A DNA stretch of 64,000 nucleotides from Maricaulis sp. (GCF_015665295.1 NZ_JADFAJ010000016.1:1-64000); one strand, 5' to 3'. Numbered from the stretch's first letter, positions 1 through 9,352 are shown. A program made the numbers and translations. Notes: generated from the sequence alone by a model not told the origin.

Positions 1-1305
1 GCCGAAGTCGAACCGGCGCGTTGCGCCAGCCAGGAGATCGCGTTCAACCAGCTGACTGGCTCCACGCACCTGGTCATCCGGCCAGCCAACATGCCAGGTC
101 AAGCGGCGCGCCAGGCCGGTATATCGCGGATCCACCTGCGGGAATTCGGCGCAGCCATCGGCAAACACCGACTGTTCGAACCGGCCACCGGGATAAAGCG
201 TGATCAGGTGCATGCGGCTCAGCCCCTCGGCCTCGGAGCTTGACACGCCGCGCATGACCTGGCGCGCACCATGGGTCGCCATGCGCGCATCGGCGGACAG
301 GGCGGCATCAACATGCAGGGTACCGTCAGCATCTTCCCAGGCGCCTCCGATATGGAACAGAAAGCCTGGCGGCAAATCCCAGGTCCGGCGTTGCGACCAG
401 TCGGCCTTGTCGATCGCAATCACGCGCATGGCGCGACTGTCATCCCAGCGGAAACTGTCGAGATAGGGCAGTTGCGCCCGGTCCCAGCGCAGGTTTCCGA
501 CGAGAAAAAGGAGGGATCGGTCAGTGACCGCAAAATCATGGATCATTCCGCCCGGAACATCACCGATCAGTTCCGCCCGTTGCAGGGTGCCGTCGGCACC
601 AACCTGCCAGACGACGAGGGCTTCTTGCGCCGGTGCCTGGCCGAAATTCCAGACGGTACCGTCCGGGTCGACCTTTGGGTGGGCCGAGAAGGGCAGGCCC
701 GCCAGATCCTCACCCCAGTTTTTGGGTCCCTGACTGGCAAGCGTTTCCGGATCGAGTTGCCAGGCGGACCCACCTTCCCACAAGGCCATCAACTGTCCGT
801 CCAGCATCATCACCGAGGTATTGGCAGCGTTCATATCGTCCGGACCGCGCATACCCTGACCAGCGGGCGGCATGGACCCGAATGTGGGCATAAGGAAGCG
901 CCCCGCTTCCTCCTCGGCCAGCCATTTGCGGGTTTCGACAAAGCGCGACCTGTGACTGACAGGCTCGCCCGGTGCCAAACGCCAGGCATTGACCATGCCG
1001 TCGCCATCAAACCAGTGCCGGTAACGCCACCCATCGCGGCTGAAACGAGCGGGTCCGTTGCGGTAAAGCATGCCAGCCAGCCCGTCCGGAAGGCGCCCGT
1101 GAATCCGTTCGGCCACCCCATCAAGACCGCTCGCCGGCGCGTCGGTGAATCCCAACGTCCACGGGTCCTGTAGCGTCGCCGCCTCGAACGCCTCATGGAC
1201 GGGGTCGGTATCCCGGCTTGCAAAGGCGAGACCCGGCATGCCAGCAGCCCCTCCGGCCGCTGCAAGCATGGCCAGCATGTGGCGGCGATTGGGTTCCATC
1301 GACAT
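1..1305 (-). CDS. Carotenoid oxygenase (RPE65/CCD family), partial
   Basis: This gene runs off the left edge, so 435 N-terminal residues are present and about 50-70 are missing. It is predicted to be an Fe(II) dioxygenase that cleaves carotenoid or related polyene double bonds. Family signatures are LYRNGPARF (80-88) and HWFDGDGMVNAW (97-108). Three of the four iron-binding histidines are visible: H209 in SAHPKVDPDG, H256 in MIHDFAVT and H318 in FHIGGAWED. The fourth should lie past the edge. The N-terminus has a twin-arginine start (NRRHMLAMLA) and an Ala-rich stretch, suggesting Tat export. A GGGAGG ribosome site five bases before the ATG at 1305 fixes the start over the second ATG at 1299. 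It follows the DUF2141 gene by 10 bases, so the two are probably one operon. The substrate cannot be inferred. Confidence 0.9.
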   Translation of the reverse strand, partial: MSMEPNRRHMLAMLAAAGGAAGMPGLAFASRDTDPVHEAFEAATLQDPWTLGFTDAPASGLDGVAERIHGRLPDGLAGMLYRNGPARFSRDGWRYRHWFDGDGMVNAWRLAPGEPVSHRSRFVETRKWLAEEEAGRFLMPTFGSMPPAGQGMRGPDDMNAANTSVMMLDGQLMALWEGGSAWQLDPETLASQGPKNWGEDLAGLPFSAHPKVDPDGTVWNFGQAPAQEALVVWQVGADGTLQRAELIGDVPGGMIHDFAVTDRSLLFLVGNLRWDRAQLPYLDSFRWDDSRAMRVIAIDKADWSQRRTWDLPPGFLFHIGGAWEDADGTLHVDAALSADARMATHGARQVMRGVSSSEAEGLSRMHLITLYPGGRFEQSVFADGCAEFPQVDPRYTGLARRLTWHVGWPDDQVRGASQLVERDLLAGATRRFDFG

Positions 1306-1315
1306 CCCGGCCTCC

Positions 1316-1729
1316 CTACTGGACGTTCAGCGTGTGCGTGTTCTCACCCGGGACAAGCTGGAAAACGGCGTCCGCCCAGCTGGCCGGCCCGAAACGGCCA
1401 CGCGCATTGTTTGAGAAGGCAAAAGGCTCGCTGGGAATACCCATCAGGTTGACGTCGAGTTCGCCGTCACCATCAACGTCGTGATACATCCGGATGGCAT
1501 ACGCGCCTGCCGGCAACGCGTCGAAAGAGACTGTCACGGCATCGCTACGCACCGCGACTCGGCTGCCTGCCACCGGGTCGCCATCATCCCAGCTCTCGGA
1601 CGAGGCGAAGACTGCCATCATCACCGCCCCGCGGGCTTCCGGCAGGCCTTCAACATGCACAATCAGGCTGGCCGCTTCGGCCGGAGCGGTTCCAAGGCTG
1701 GCGGCCAGGATCAATGCTGTCATCATCAT
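1316..1729 (-). CDS. DUF2141 family secreted protein
   Basis: A 137-residue protein with a short signal peptide (cleavage probably after AEA, about residue 19), followed by a beta-rich domain typical of DUF2141. Family hallmarks are the segment around GLPEARGAVMMAVF, the motif AIRMYHDVDGDGELD and GIPSEPFAFSNNARG, which resembles the conserved 'G-P-EG-FSNNA-G-GP' end of the family. Three in-frame ATGs open the gene; which is used is not clear. The family's function is unknown, but members are often encoded beside carotenoid or lipid genes. Here it lies immediately upstream of the carotenoid oxygenase in the same orientation, with a 10-base gap, so co-transcription is likely. Confidence 0.85.
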   Translation of the reverse strand: MMMTALILAASLGTAPAEAASLIVHVEGLPEARGAVMMAVFASSESWDDGDPVAGSRVAVRSDAVTVSFDALPAGAYAIRMYHDVDGDGELDVNLMGIPSEPFAFSNNARGRFGPASWADAVFQLVPGENTHTLNVQ

Positions 1730-1886
1730 CGGTTTTCTCTCTGTTTCAGGCCGGCTTCATCGCCGGCGTCTTTTCAGGCATGACGCTGACGGGCGGGACG
1801 CAAAACATCGATTGCGCCAACAGGCTGCCTGGCTTCGCGAATTGCGCTAGGTGTTCATTCACGTTTCGCGAACGACCAGGCTGCCG

Positions 1887-2624
1887 ATGATCGAGAGACT
1901 GAAATCCTGGGGACCGAATACCGCAGTAATCCTCGCTGCAGGCACCTTCCTGTCCATTCTGGCCCCCTATGAGACAGGCCAGCTGGGCCTGCCCTGGATC
2001 TGGCTTTACTGGACCGGGTTGATGGCGCTCGGATGGACATGCGGCAATGGCTGCACCTGGTTGTTCGAGCGCTATGCGCCGGACTGGCCGAAGCCGGCGA
2101 CCGGGCTGGCAACGTCCATACTGGTGTCATTTCCGGTCACCATCGCCGTGGCCTTGCTGCAGCTTTCCCTCAACGGGCGCTTTCCGCTCTACGTCCTGCC
2201 CATGATCTACTTTCTTGTCTGGGTGATCTCGGTGGCTGTCGTGACCGTGTCGATTCTGATCGAGAACAGCCGTCCCAACACTGTGACCGACCCCGACACC
2301 GCCCGCCCGCTGCCCGCGCTCGCCGACAAGCTGCCGCCGCGCCTGCGTCGAGCCGACATCCTGGCGCTAGAGGCGGAGGACCATTATCTGCGGGTTCATA
2401 CCGATCGGGGCGATTGCCTGATTCTGATGCGGCTGGGCGATGCGGCTGCGGCCGTGGCGCCCCTGGACGGAGCCCGGACACACCGGTCCTGGTGGGTCGC
2501 CCGAAAGGCCGTCGATCAAGTTTCTCGTGGCGACGGTCGGGCCACGCTGACACTGACGACAGGGACGGAGGTGCCGGTCAGCCGGACCTATGCCCCGAAA
2601 CTGCGGGAAGCGGGCTGGTATTAG
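1887..2624 (+). CDS. Membrane-anchored LytTR-domain transcriptional regulator
   Basis: A 245-residue protein from the ATG at 1887; a GTG at 1851 is possible but adds an unlikely leader. The first half has four predicted membrane helices (about residues 12-30, 37-55, 72-92 and 101-125). The C-terminal half is a LytTR DNA-binding domain, recognisable from RRADILALEAEDHYLRVHT, the SWWVARKAV block and the final VPVSRTYAPKLREAGW. This is a one-component regulator: it has no receiver domain and no adjacent kinase. Such proteins bind direct repeats in target promoters while embedded in the membrane. Its stop codon overlaps the convergent acetyltransferase gene by four bases. Targets and signal are unknown. 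Confidence 0.85.
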   Translation: MIERLKSWGPNTAVILAAGTFLSILAPYETGQLGLPWIWLYWTGLMALGWTCGNGCTWLFERYAPDWPKPATGLATSILVSFPVTIAVALLQLSLNGRFPLYVLPMIYFLVWVISVAVVTVSILIENSRPNTVTDPDTARPLPALADKLPPRLRRADILALEAEDHYLRVHTDRGDCLILMRLGDAAAAVAPLDGARTHRSWWVARKAVDQVSRGDGRATLTLTTGTEVPVSRTYAPKLREAGWY

Positions 2625-3163
2625 CGGAGCGTCTTGCGGAATGACCGCCACTCGTCCGCCGTCTGGCCCCAGACATCCACGATCATGTTGAAACCGGCCA
2701 CTTCGGCGTCATGGCCCAGATCGCGCGATCCGATCTTCGCGGCCACACCCTGGCTCGGGTGATTGTCTTCGTGGATGAGGTGTATGACATCCGGCCATTC
2801 CAGGGTGTCGATCGCATAATCCATGCAAGCGGCCGCCGCTTCGGTCGCAAAACCGCGACGCCAGCTGGCCCGGTTCAATGACCAGCCGATCTCTGGCTGC
2901 GGCCAACCATGTGGATACCAGGGGCCGACCCGGCCCAACCACTGCCCGCTGCCCTTCTCGATCACCGAAAAGAAGCCATAGCCGCGCAGCGCCCAGTGAC
3001 CGACAATGCCACACAGGCCGCGCCAGACATGGGCCGGCTCCTGAATCCCGCCGATAAACCGGGCGGTTTCTTCATCGCCCATCAGCTCGCATAGCGGCTC
3101 GAAGTCCGACAGGTCGGGTTGGCGCAAAATGAGACGGTCAGTTTCGAGTTGGATCTGGGTCAT
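2621..3163 (-). CDS. GNAT N-acetyltransferase (RimJ/RimL type)
   Basis: A 180-residue acetyltransferase of the Acetyltransf_3 group. The start at 3163 (MTQIQLETDRLILR) matches the usual family N-terminus; an upstream ATG at 3223 would add 20 atypical residues. The pattern ETDRLILRQPDLSDFEPL, then the central beta strands (GYGFFSVIEKGSGQWLGRVG) and the segment RRGFATEAAAACMDYA, which carries the acetyl-CoA-binding Arg/Gly loop, support the call. Substrates in this group are protein N-termini or small amines; nothing in the context points to one. It converges on the LytTR regulator, overlapping by four bases. Confidence 0.85.
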   Translation of the reverse strand: MTQIQLETDRLILRQPDLSDFEPLCELMGDEETARFIGGIQEPAHVWRGLCGIVGHWALRGYGFFSVIEKGSGQWLGRVGPWYPHGWPQPEIGWSLNRASWRRGFATEAAAACMDYAIDTLEWPDVIHLIHEDNHPSQGVAAKIGSRDLGHDAEVAGFNMIVDVWGQTADEWRSFRKTLR

Positions 3164-3357
3164 GTCGCCAATCGAGAAGTCGCAGCTCGTCGCGTCAAGT
3201 GATTTCACGGCCAGCCTTTTCACGCATTCTATATGATCGGGTGCAGTCTCGCACCACTGGAGAGAACCGCTATTCTCCGATCAGCCGGTCGCCGGAACAG
3301 CTGGTTCAAAACTTGCAGCGTGCAGGTTTGGGCAAGACAGAGTGAGTTGTACTTTCC

Positions 3358-3873
3358 ATGACCGAGAAACGGCACGGTCCGGGCGTCATTACCCTGCTGG
3401 TCTACCTGGTAGGCGCGGCGTCGCTGGCTGGCGGCCTGTCGGGATGGATTCATGCCACCGGCGCGATGGACTGGGCCAAAGGGCTGGAAGCCCCGAACTG
3501 GGCACCCAGCTTCGACCTGATGAATATCCTTGGCCTGCTGGTCCCGAAATTCGTCGTCATCGCGCTCTGGATTGTCCAGCGCAGCGGCAAGGATGGCATG
3601 CGGCTGCTCAGCGCCTTGCTGATTGCCCTTCTGCTCGCCGGCATGTCGACGCAGATCTGCATCTTTTTCGGCATGCGTGACCCGGCCCTTGGCTTTCTCG
3701 CTGCCATGGCCATGTGGGTCTACGCCCTGTTTGCAACCGGCATTGTCGGGCGCGCCTCGACCGCCGCCGGTGTTCTTCTTTGGGTCCCGTTTGCCTGGCT
3801 GACCACCCTGCTGGTCTTCGGCTTCGAACTGATGCGGCTCAATGCAGTCGGGACGTTCGCCGGCGGGCTTTAG
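3358..3873 (+). CDS. TspO/MBR-family membrane protein
   Basis: A 171-residue protein with five predicted membrane helices, the size and topology of TspO/peripheral benzodiazepine receptor relatives. The segment WAKGLEAPNWAPSFDLMNIL resembles the family's 'L-KP-W-PP' loop after the first helix, followed by a helix with VIALWIVQR. TspO proteins bind porphyrins and in some alphaproteobacteria tune photosynthesis or stress genes. The canonical aromatic motif is only partly kept, so this is a divergent member. No good ribosome site is visible before the ATG. A strong hairpin separates it from the convergent mdh gene. Confidence 0.7.
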   Translation: MTEKRHGPGVITLLVYLVGAASLAGGLSGWIHATGAMDWAKGLEAPNWAPSFDLMNILGLLVPKFVVIALWIVQRSGKDGMRLLSALLIALLLAGMSTQICIFFGMRDPALGFLAAMAMWVYALFATGIVGRASTAAGVLLWVPFAWLTTLLVFGFELMRLNAVGTFAGGL

Positions 3874-3880
3874 GCACGAA

Positions 3881-3910
3881 AAAGCCGCCGACCCAAGGGC
3901 CGGCGGCTTT
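3881..3910. terminator. Bidirectional hairpin between tspO-like gene and mdh
   Basis: A perfect 10-bp inverted repeat (AAAGCCGCCG / CGGCGGCTTT) with a 10-base loop lies between the convergent stops at 3873 and 3931. The A run before and T run after the stem give it a usable tail in either direction, so it probably terminates both genes. Confidence 0.85.
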
Positions 3911-3930
3911 GGCAAACATGACCGTATCGC

Positions 3931-4938
<1,008 letters not shown>

Positions 4939-5035
4939 CTAGCGCTGCGCGGCGGGTTCGGCAAGGCGGTGATATCGCCGCATCCGGTCACAAGATCTCG
5001 CCGCACCGGCCCGAAACGGCCTGTCCGGACCCGTC

Positions 5036-5248
5036 TCACCCCGCCAGCTGGAAGATCTCCTCGACCGTGACCCCCAGCGCTGCAGCGAGCTTGAGCGCCA
5101 GGATGGTCGAGGGCACGAAGACCCGGTTTTCAACCGTGTTGATGGTTTTGCGGGTCACGCCGACCCGCTCGGCCAGCTCGGCCTGGGTGATGCCATCACG
5201 GGCGCGCAGTTCGCGGAGCCGATTGGCGAGTGCGTCGGCCGAACTCAT
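5036..5248 (-). CDS. Small XRE-family HTH regulator
   Basis: A 70-residue protein that is almost entirely one Cro/CI-type helix-turn-helix domain. The recognisable core is GITQAELAERVGVTRKTINTVEN, followed by VPSTILALKLAAALGVTVEEIF, as in the YozG/YgzD group of mini-XRE proteins. Its ATG overlaps the TGA of the upstream membrane-protein gene (ATGA at 5245-5248), so the two are translationally coupled. In many bacteria this type is paired with a small multi-helix membrane protein, as here. It probably autoregulates the pair. Confidence 0.9.
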   Translation of the reverse strand: MSSADALANRLRELRARDGITQAELAERVGVTRKTINTVENRVFVPSTILALKLAAALGVTVEEIFQLAG

Positions 5249-5694
5249 GCCTCATCTGCTTCGTCGGCGCCGCCATCCAGGATCAGGAAGGCGAAGATGG
5301 GAACAGCGACCCCCACCATCATCAGGCCCCGCATCATCAACTCGATTGGCAACTCGACGAAATCAGTGAGTGCAAAACCCAGCGTGATCACGACCATCAG
5401 GGCGATATAGCCGATCCGCAAGGCACGAGCCTGATGATGCGCAAACAATTCATCCTGGATGACAGCCTGACTACGGCTCCGCGTGACGCGGCTCGCATAA
5501 ACAAGAAACATCACCATGGCGGCCGCGAAACCAAGGCTGCCGACAAGACCGGCCAGTGTGATGATCCCGAAAGCGGTAGCCGATGGAGACAGCCAGACCT
5601 CCGCAATCTGCATGGCCTGCCAGACCAGGAATGACGTGGCAGCGAGTGCCAGAAAGTGATTGCGCATGCAAATGAGAGAAGAAATGTGGGTCAT
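5245..5694 (-). CDS. Four-helix membrane protein paired with XRE regulator
   Basis: Up to 149 residues; the start may be the ATG at 5694 or, more likely, 5667 (MRNHFLAL). Four hydrophobic helices are predicted, with the first pair and second pair separated by a polar stretch (about residues 72-92, SRVTRSRSQAVIQDELFAHH). The C-terminus is acidic. No enzyme motif is seen. It overlaps the XRE regulator by four bases and is cotranscribed ahead of it. This arrangement resembles known mini-XRE/membrane protein modules whose function is mostly unknown. Confidence 0.8.
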   Translation of the reverse strand: MTHISSLICMRNHFLALAATSFLVWQAMQIAEVWLSPSATAFGIITLAGLVGSLGFAAAMVMFLVYASRVTRSRSQAVIQDELFAHHQARALRIGYIALMVVITLGFALTDFVELPIELMMRGLMMVGVAVPIFAFLILDGGADEADEA

Positions 5695-5736
5695 GTCGAC
5701 CTCTCTGTAACCTTGACGTTATCAGTCACCTACAGG

Positions 5737-6564
5737 TTACATTTCGCGACTTTTCACAACGTCGCCTCTCTCTCCAGGATAGAATACATCAAACGCCGCC
5801 GGATTGCGGGCCGGGACCGGGGTGATCCCGGCGAAGCGGCGGAAATCCCGGGTCATGTGGGCCTGGTCGGCATAACCTGCATCCGCAGCAACCTCGGTCA
5901 GTGGCAAGCCGGCCTTGATCGCTTCGCGGGCCCGGTGAAAGCGGAAAATCCGGACCATGTCATTGGCGGTCAAGCCACAGGCCCGCTCAAACCGACGGCC
6001 AACCGTCCGTTCGCTGGTGCCAGCCAGCCTGGCAAGGTCCGCGAGACCCGAAGCTTCGACACGCTGCAGCGCCTCGACAAGCCGGCGAACGCCTGTCTGG
6101 ACCAGCGGAGCCTGCAGCGCATGATCGAGATCCGTCGCAGCGACATCGAGAAAATCTGCCGGCGATGAAGCCGCACGTGCGACGCCCAACAATCGTTCTG
6201 TGGCCGGATCGCCCAGGATGTCGCCAAGCGGAACCGCGCGGTTGCGCCAGGCGGAGGGATTTGCGCCCAGCGCGCCTGCCGCCCAGGGGTGCAACCGGAT
6301 CCCGACCACATCCATCGGCCCGCTCTGACGCAGCACAAGGGCACGGTTCAGTGGGCCATAGAAAAATGCTTCGGGCTGACGCGCCCACCCGTTTCCGCGC
6401 TGTTCGAGCGGCGGCTCCGACCGGTGCAGGATGATTTCGCAAGCGCCATCCGGCGCGATCATCTGCGGTGCATCATCGCCCGCATGAGACAGAAACCAGA
6501 CACCTTCGATGCGGTCGGCCAGACCGTCACCCGCCGGCCGAAACTGATACGCTGCCTCGCTCAT
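5737..6564 (-). CDS. AraC-family transcriptional regulator
   Basis: A 275-residue regulator. The N-terminal half (to about 150) resembles the DUF6597 sensor domain found in AraC proteins, with the pattern MIAPDGACEIILHRSEP and FYGPLNRALVLRQSGPMDVVGIRLHP. The C-terminal half has the two AraC helix-turn-helix motifs: LADLARLAGTSERTVGRRFERACG and PLTEVAADAGYADQAHMTRDFRRFAG. It is divergent from the lipocalin-like gene at 6646, which it may control. The ligand is unknown. Confidence 0.9.
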   Translation of the reverse strand: MSEAAYQFRPAGDGLADRIEGVWFLSHAGDDAPQMIAPDGACEIILHRSEPPLEQRGNGWARQPEAFFYGPLNRALVLRQSGPMDVVGIRLHPWAAGALGANPSAWRNRAVPLGDILGDPATERLLGVARAASSPADFLDVAATDLDHALQAPLVQTGVRRLVEALQRVEASGLADLARLAGTSERTVGRRFERACGLTANDMVRIFRFHRAREAIKAGLPLTEVAADAGYADQAHMTRDFRRFAGITPVPARNPAAFDVFYPGERGDVVKSREM

Positions 6565-6645
6565 TGCGCCCCCTTGTCCGGATCATTCAAGACGGCGGCA
6601 GATTACGCTGTCAATAAAAGCGATAGCACATTGGAGACCACGACG

Positions 6646-7131
6646 ATGACCATCCGAAAGCACACAGAACCACGCCGCGCGCGCCGTTTCGCCTTGGCGG
6701 CATTTGCGGTCGCAGCCTGCACCCCGGCCCCGACCGCACTCGGCCAGAGCATTTCGCTGGACTGGATGGCCGGACATTGGCGCAGCACGAACGCTGATCC
6801 TGTGATCGAAGAGGTCTGGACCGATGGTGCCGGCGGCCTGCTGCTCGGCATCAACCGGACACAGGTCGAGGGCCGGGCCGTCGGCTTTGAATTCCTGCGC
6901 ATCGAACTGGCCGGAGAGACCGGTCGCTATTGCGCCCAGCCGGGTGGCCGCCCGGCGACTTGCTTCAACCTCACGGAACAAAGCACAATGTCGGTCCGCT
7001 TCGAAAACCCAGGCAACGACTTCCCGCAAGTCATTGCCTACAGTCGGGATGGGGACGTTCTCACAGCCCTGATCTCGGACCTGTCCGGCGAGCAAGCCAT
7101 GAGCTTTACCTGGTCACGTGTCTCCTACTGA
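6646..7131 (+). CDS. DUF6265-like secreted protein
   Basis: A 161-residue protein with a basic N-terminus, a hydrophobic stretch (RFALAAFAVAACTPAPTALGQ) and then a lipocalin-like domain. The motif SLDWMAGHWRS, followed by VIEEVWTDGAGGLLLGINRT and FENPGNDFPQVIAYSR, is typical of DUF6265. Function is unknown. The AACTP sequence could be a lipobox or simply the end of a signal peptide. The ATG at 6646 was chosen because the reading frame upstream of it overlaps the divergent AraC gene and is not protein-like. The gene ends one base before the convergent O-methyltransferase stop. Confidence 0.85.
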   Translation: MTIRKHTEPRRARRFALAAFAVAACTPAPTALGQSISLDWMAGHWRSTNADPVIEEVWTDGAGGLLLGINRTQVEGRAVGFEFLRIELAGETGRYCAQPGGRPATCFNLTEQSTMSVRFENPGNDFPQVIAYSRDGDVLTALISDLSGEQAMSFTWSRVSY

Positions 7132-7809
7132 TCAGCGCCGGACCGCCATCAGGATGCCATCGCCGATAGTGGTGAACGCCATGTCGACCCGATCATCATC
7201 GCGCACCTTGGCCGCCAGGGCGGCGAGGGCTGCGGTATCCGCATCAGTGGCGATCCTGTCCGGCCGGGCGACATCACCGCCCCACAACACGTTGTCGAAC
7301 AATATGAGGCCGCCGGGCCGCACAAGTTTCAGCGCCGCCTCGTAATAGGCGTCATATCCGGTTTTGTCGGCGTCGATAAAGATCATGTCGACCTTGCCGG
7401 CATAGGCTTTGACAAGGCGACCGAGCGTCTCGCGGGCATCGCCGAGGCAAAGGTCGATCTGGTCGGAAACACCGGCTTCGGCCCAGTAGGTCCGCGCCCG
7501 GCCGGTATAATCCTCGGACACGTCACAGCCGATCAAACGGGCGTCGTCGCCATGGATAGCCCGCATGGCCAAAAGGGTGGCGAGAGCGGAATAGCCGGTG
7601 AAGACACCGATCTCGACCGCAAGCCGGGCGGAGACGAGGCGGGCGCAGAGCTGCAGGAAAGCGCCCTGCTCCGGCGAAATCTGCATCCGAGCGACATCAC
7701 CCATCGCGTCCGTCTCGACTCGGCATCGCGCCAATGCCTGATGCTCGGACCTGTTGGCGCTGCGGACGTATGAAACCAGGTCCGGGGACAGGCCGATGGA
7801 TCGGGACAT
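7132..7809 (-). CDS. Class I SAM-dependent O-methyltransferase (CCoAOMT type)
   Basis: A 225-residue cytosolic enzyme similar to caffeoyl-CoA/catechol O-methyltransferases, which transfer methyl groups from SAM to phenolic hydroxyls using a divalent metal. The SAM-binding block is AVEIGVFTGYSALATLLAMR. The acidic cofactor residues follow in LIGCDVSEDY. The metal-binding Asp lies in MIFIDADKTGYDAYYE and the second in LILFDNVLWGGDV. AGGGAGGA seven bases upstream fixes the start at 7809; the frame upstream of it is not protein-like. Its substrate is unknown. It lies 34 bases downstream of the S41 peptidase on the same strand. Confidence 0.92.
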   Translation of the reverse strand: MSRSIGLSPDLVSYVRSANRSEHQALARCRVETDAMGDVARMQISPEQGAFLQLCARLVSARLAVEIGVFTGYSALATLLAMRAIHGDDARLIGCDVSEDYTGRARTYWAEAGVSDQIDLCLGDARETLGRLVKAYAGKVDMIFIDADKTGYDAYYEAALKLVRPGGLILFDNVLWGGDVARPDRIATDADTAALAALAAKVRDDDRVDMAFTTIGDGILMAVRR

Positions 7810-7843
7810 GAATCCTCCCTGAGAAAACAGGTTGCGCAGTGAC

Positions 7844-9340
7844 CTAGTCGCCCAGAATTTCGCGCTCGATCCATTCCTGCAAGGTCTCGGTGGAAAAGTC
7901 ATCTCCGGTGTAGAGTATCTCCGGCTGGTAGGCCTCCATCGAACCTCTGCTCCGCCCCCGATAGACCTTTGTTGGCAGGCCCAAACGAGCGTGTTGCGAC
8001 GGCAGGACAATTTCCCGCAACTCCATGTACAGGGAGTCAGCGCCCGTCATCCACCCGACGAGGGAGGCCGTGTCTGTCGCGAGCACATTGTCGGCAAAAT
8101 CAAGACAGGCGCTTGCGCAGGACGACCCGGCCGAAAGAAAGAGCACCTGCGCCTGGACGGGGTTTTCAATCCGAACCTCCTCAGCAACCGCCTCAATCAT
8201 GTCAGGCACAACGACACGCCCGTCCGCCGGAACAGGACGCACCAGGGTCCCGGACTGAAAACGGACCAGGGCTTCACCATGGGTCAGCCCCACGCGCATC
8301 TCGTCAGCCACGTCCTGAAAATGGTCCGCTACTGACGCATATCCGTCCGCCTGTATTCTCGGAACCAAGGCCTCGAGATGGTCGGCATTCGCAGACGACG
8401 CTCGCCAGTCCACCGCCGACAATTGACCATTTTGCTGGTTGAGATAGGCCCTTCCCCAAAGCAAGAGGGCAATCTCGCGCCCCCAGGCGCTACTGCCCCC
8501 GCCATTCTGGCGCAGGTCAAAAACTATGACATCTGCGGAACGCAACTCATCGGCCTGCTCGGCGATTGAATCAATAAGGGCCCTCAAAGCCAGACGCGCA
8601 TCTTGATCGGGATTAAAGTTCGGCAAATTGATCCAGTAGCGGCCCTCGCCGAAGGATCGCATTCCGCTGGAAAGAGTTTCCCCGCCACCTTGACTGGCGG
8701 CCAATTCCGCCTGCCAGGCATCATGCTCGATCGCGCGCCAGGACAGCTCAATGTCCGCCTCACGACCATCCGCCAGCCGGAACAGGCAGGTCTCGATCGG
8801 CGGCGCGAACGGGTTTCCCTCGTGGAGGAACAGGAGCGCCGCGCGACGCATCCAGTCGACTTCACGCGCCTCGACACCGCGAAATGCGAACACGCGCTCG
8901 CGCATTAAGGCGTCGAGATCTCGGCCCTCACATTCGAGTATTTCGGCGCCGAAAAGGCCGCCCTGAGCTTCGCTCGTCCTAACAATTCGCGTCCGGCCAT
9001 CAATCGCGCGGGCCACGACGAAACCAGGCCAGCGGTGTCTCTCCGGTTCGATGCCGACCAAAATTCCGAGATGATTGTCACTATATCCTGCCCCGTAGGA
9101 GAGGAGGGCTGCCCGATAACCCATCGCTGTCTCGGCACGATCAGCAAACGCCAGAGCGCGATCACGGATCGCGTCCATCCGTTCGCCGAAGTCGGGGGCT
9201 AGTGGATCAACAGGCCCTGGGTGACTTTCGCTGATCTCACGGTGCGCGGCCTCGATATCCGCCCGCGCCAACGCAGACCAGTCAACAGCGGCGCTCTCTT
9301 GCGTGATCGCCAGAGCTCCGACCAAAAGTACACCGTACAT
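7844..9340 (-). CDS. S41-family peptidase (secreted)
   Basis: A 498-residue protein with a short N-terminal hydrophobic segment consistent with export. The C-terminal half matches S41 (C-terminal-processing/tricorn-core) peptidases: SADVIVFDLRQNGGGSS is the conserved beta-strand/loop, and the nucleophile region is LSAGSSCASAC (about 403-412), where the Ser in ASAC aligns with the usual catalytic position. No PDZ domain is obvious. The start has an unusually complete ribosome site at 9343-9352. Base composition within the gene is slightly richer in A/T than its neighbours. It may form an operon with the O-methyltransferase downstream. Confidence 0.85.
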   Translation of the reverse strand: MYGVLLVGALAITQESAAVDWSALARADIEAAHREISESHPGPVDPLAPDFGERMDAIRDRALAFADRAETAMGYRAALLSYGAGYSDNHLGILVGIEPERHRWPGFVVARAIDGRTRIVRTSEAQGGLFGAEILECEGRDLDALMRERVFAFRGVEAREVDWMRRAALLFLHEGNPFAPPIETCLFRLADGREADIELSWRAIEHDAWQAELAASQGGGETLSSGMRSFGEGRYWINLPNFNPDQDARLALRALIDSIAEQADELRSADVIVFDLRQNGGGSSAWGREIALLLWGRAYLNQQNGQLSAVDWRASSANADHLEALVPRIQADGYASVADHFQDVADEMRVGLTHGEALVRFQSGTLVRPVPADGRVVVPDMIEAVAEEVRIENPVQAQVLFLSAGSSCASACLDFADNVLATDTASLVGWMTGADSLYMELREIVLPSQHARLGLPTKVYRGRSRGSMEAYQPEILYTGDDFSTETLQEWIEREILGD

Positions 9341-9342
9341 GC

Positions 9343-9352
9343 ATCACCTCCT
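9343..9352 (-). promoter_or_regulatory. Full-length Shine-Dalgarno of S41 peptidase
   Basis: Read on the minus strand, AGGAGGTGAT is the exact ten-base complement of the typical 16S rRNA 3' end, two bases before the ATG at 9340. It is much stronger than other ribosome sites in this window and decides the start. Confidence 0.85.

Noticed and set aside
271-1173. 300-codon plus-strand frame at the left edge
   Set aside because: Antisense to the carotenoid oxygenase, which has three of its iron histidines visible.
3229-3915. 228-codon minus-strand frame opposite the TspO-like gene
   Set aside because: Product is polar and repeat-poor; the plus strand gives five clean membrane helices.
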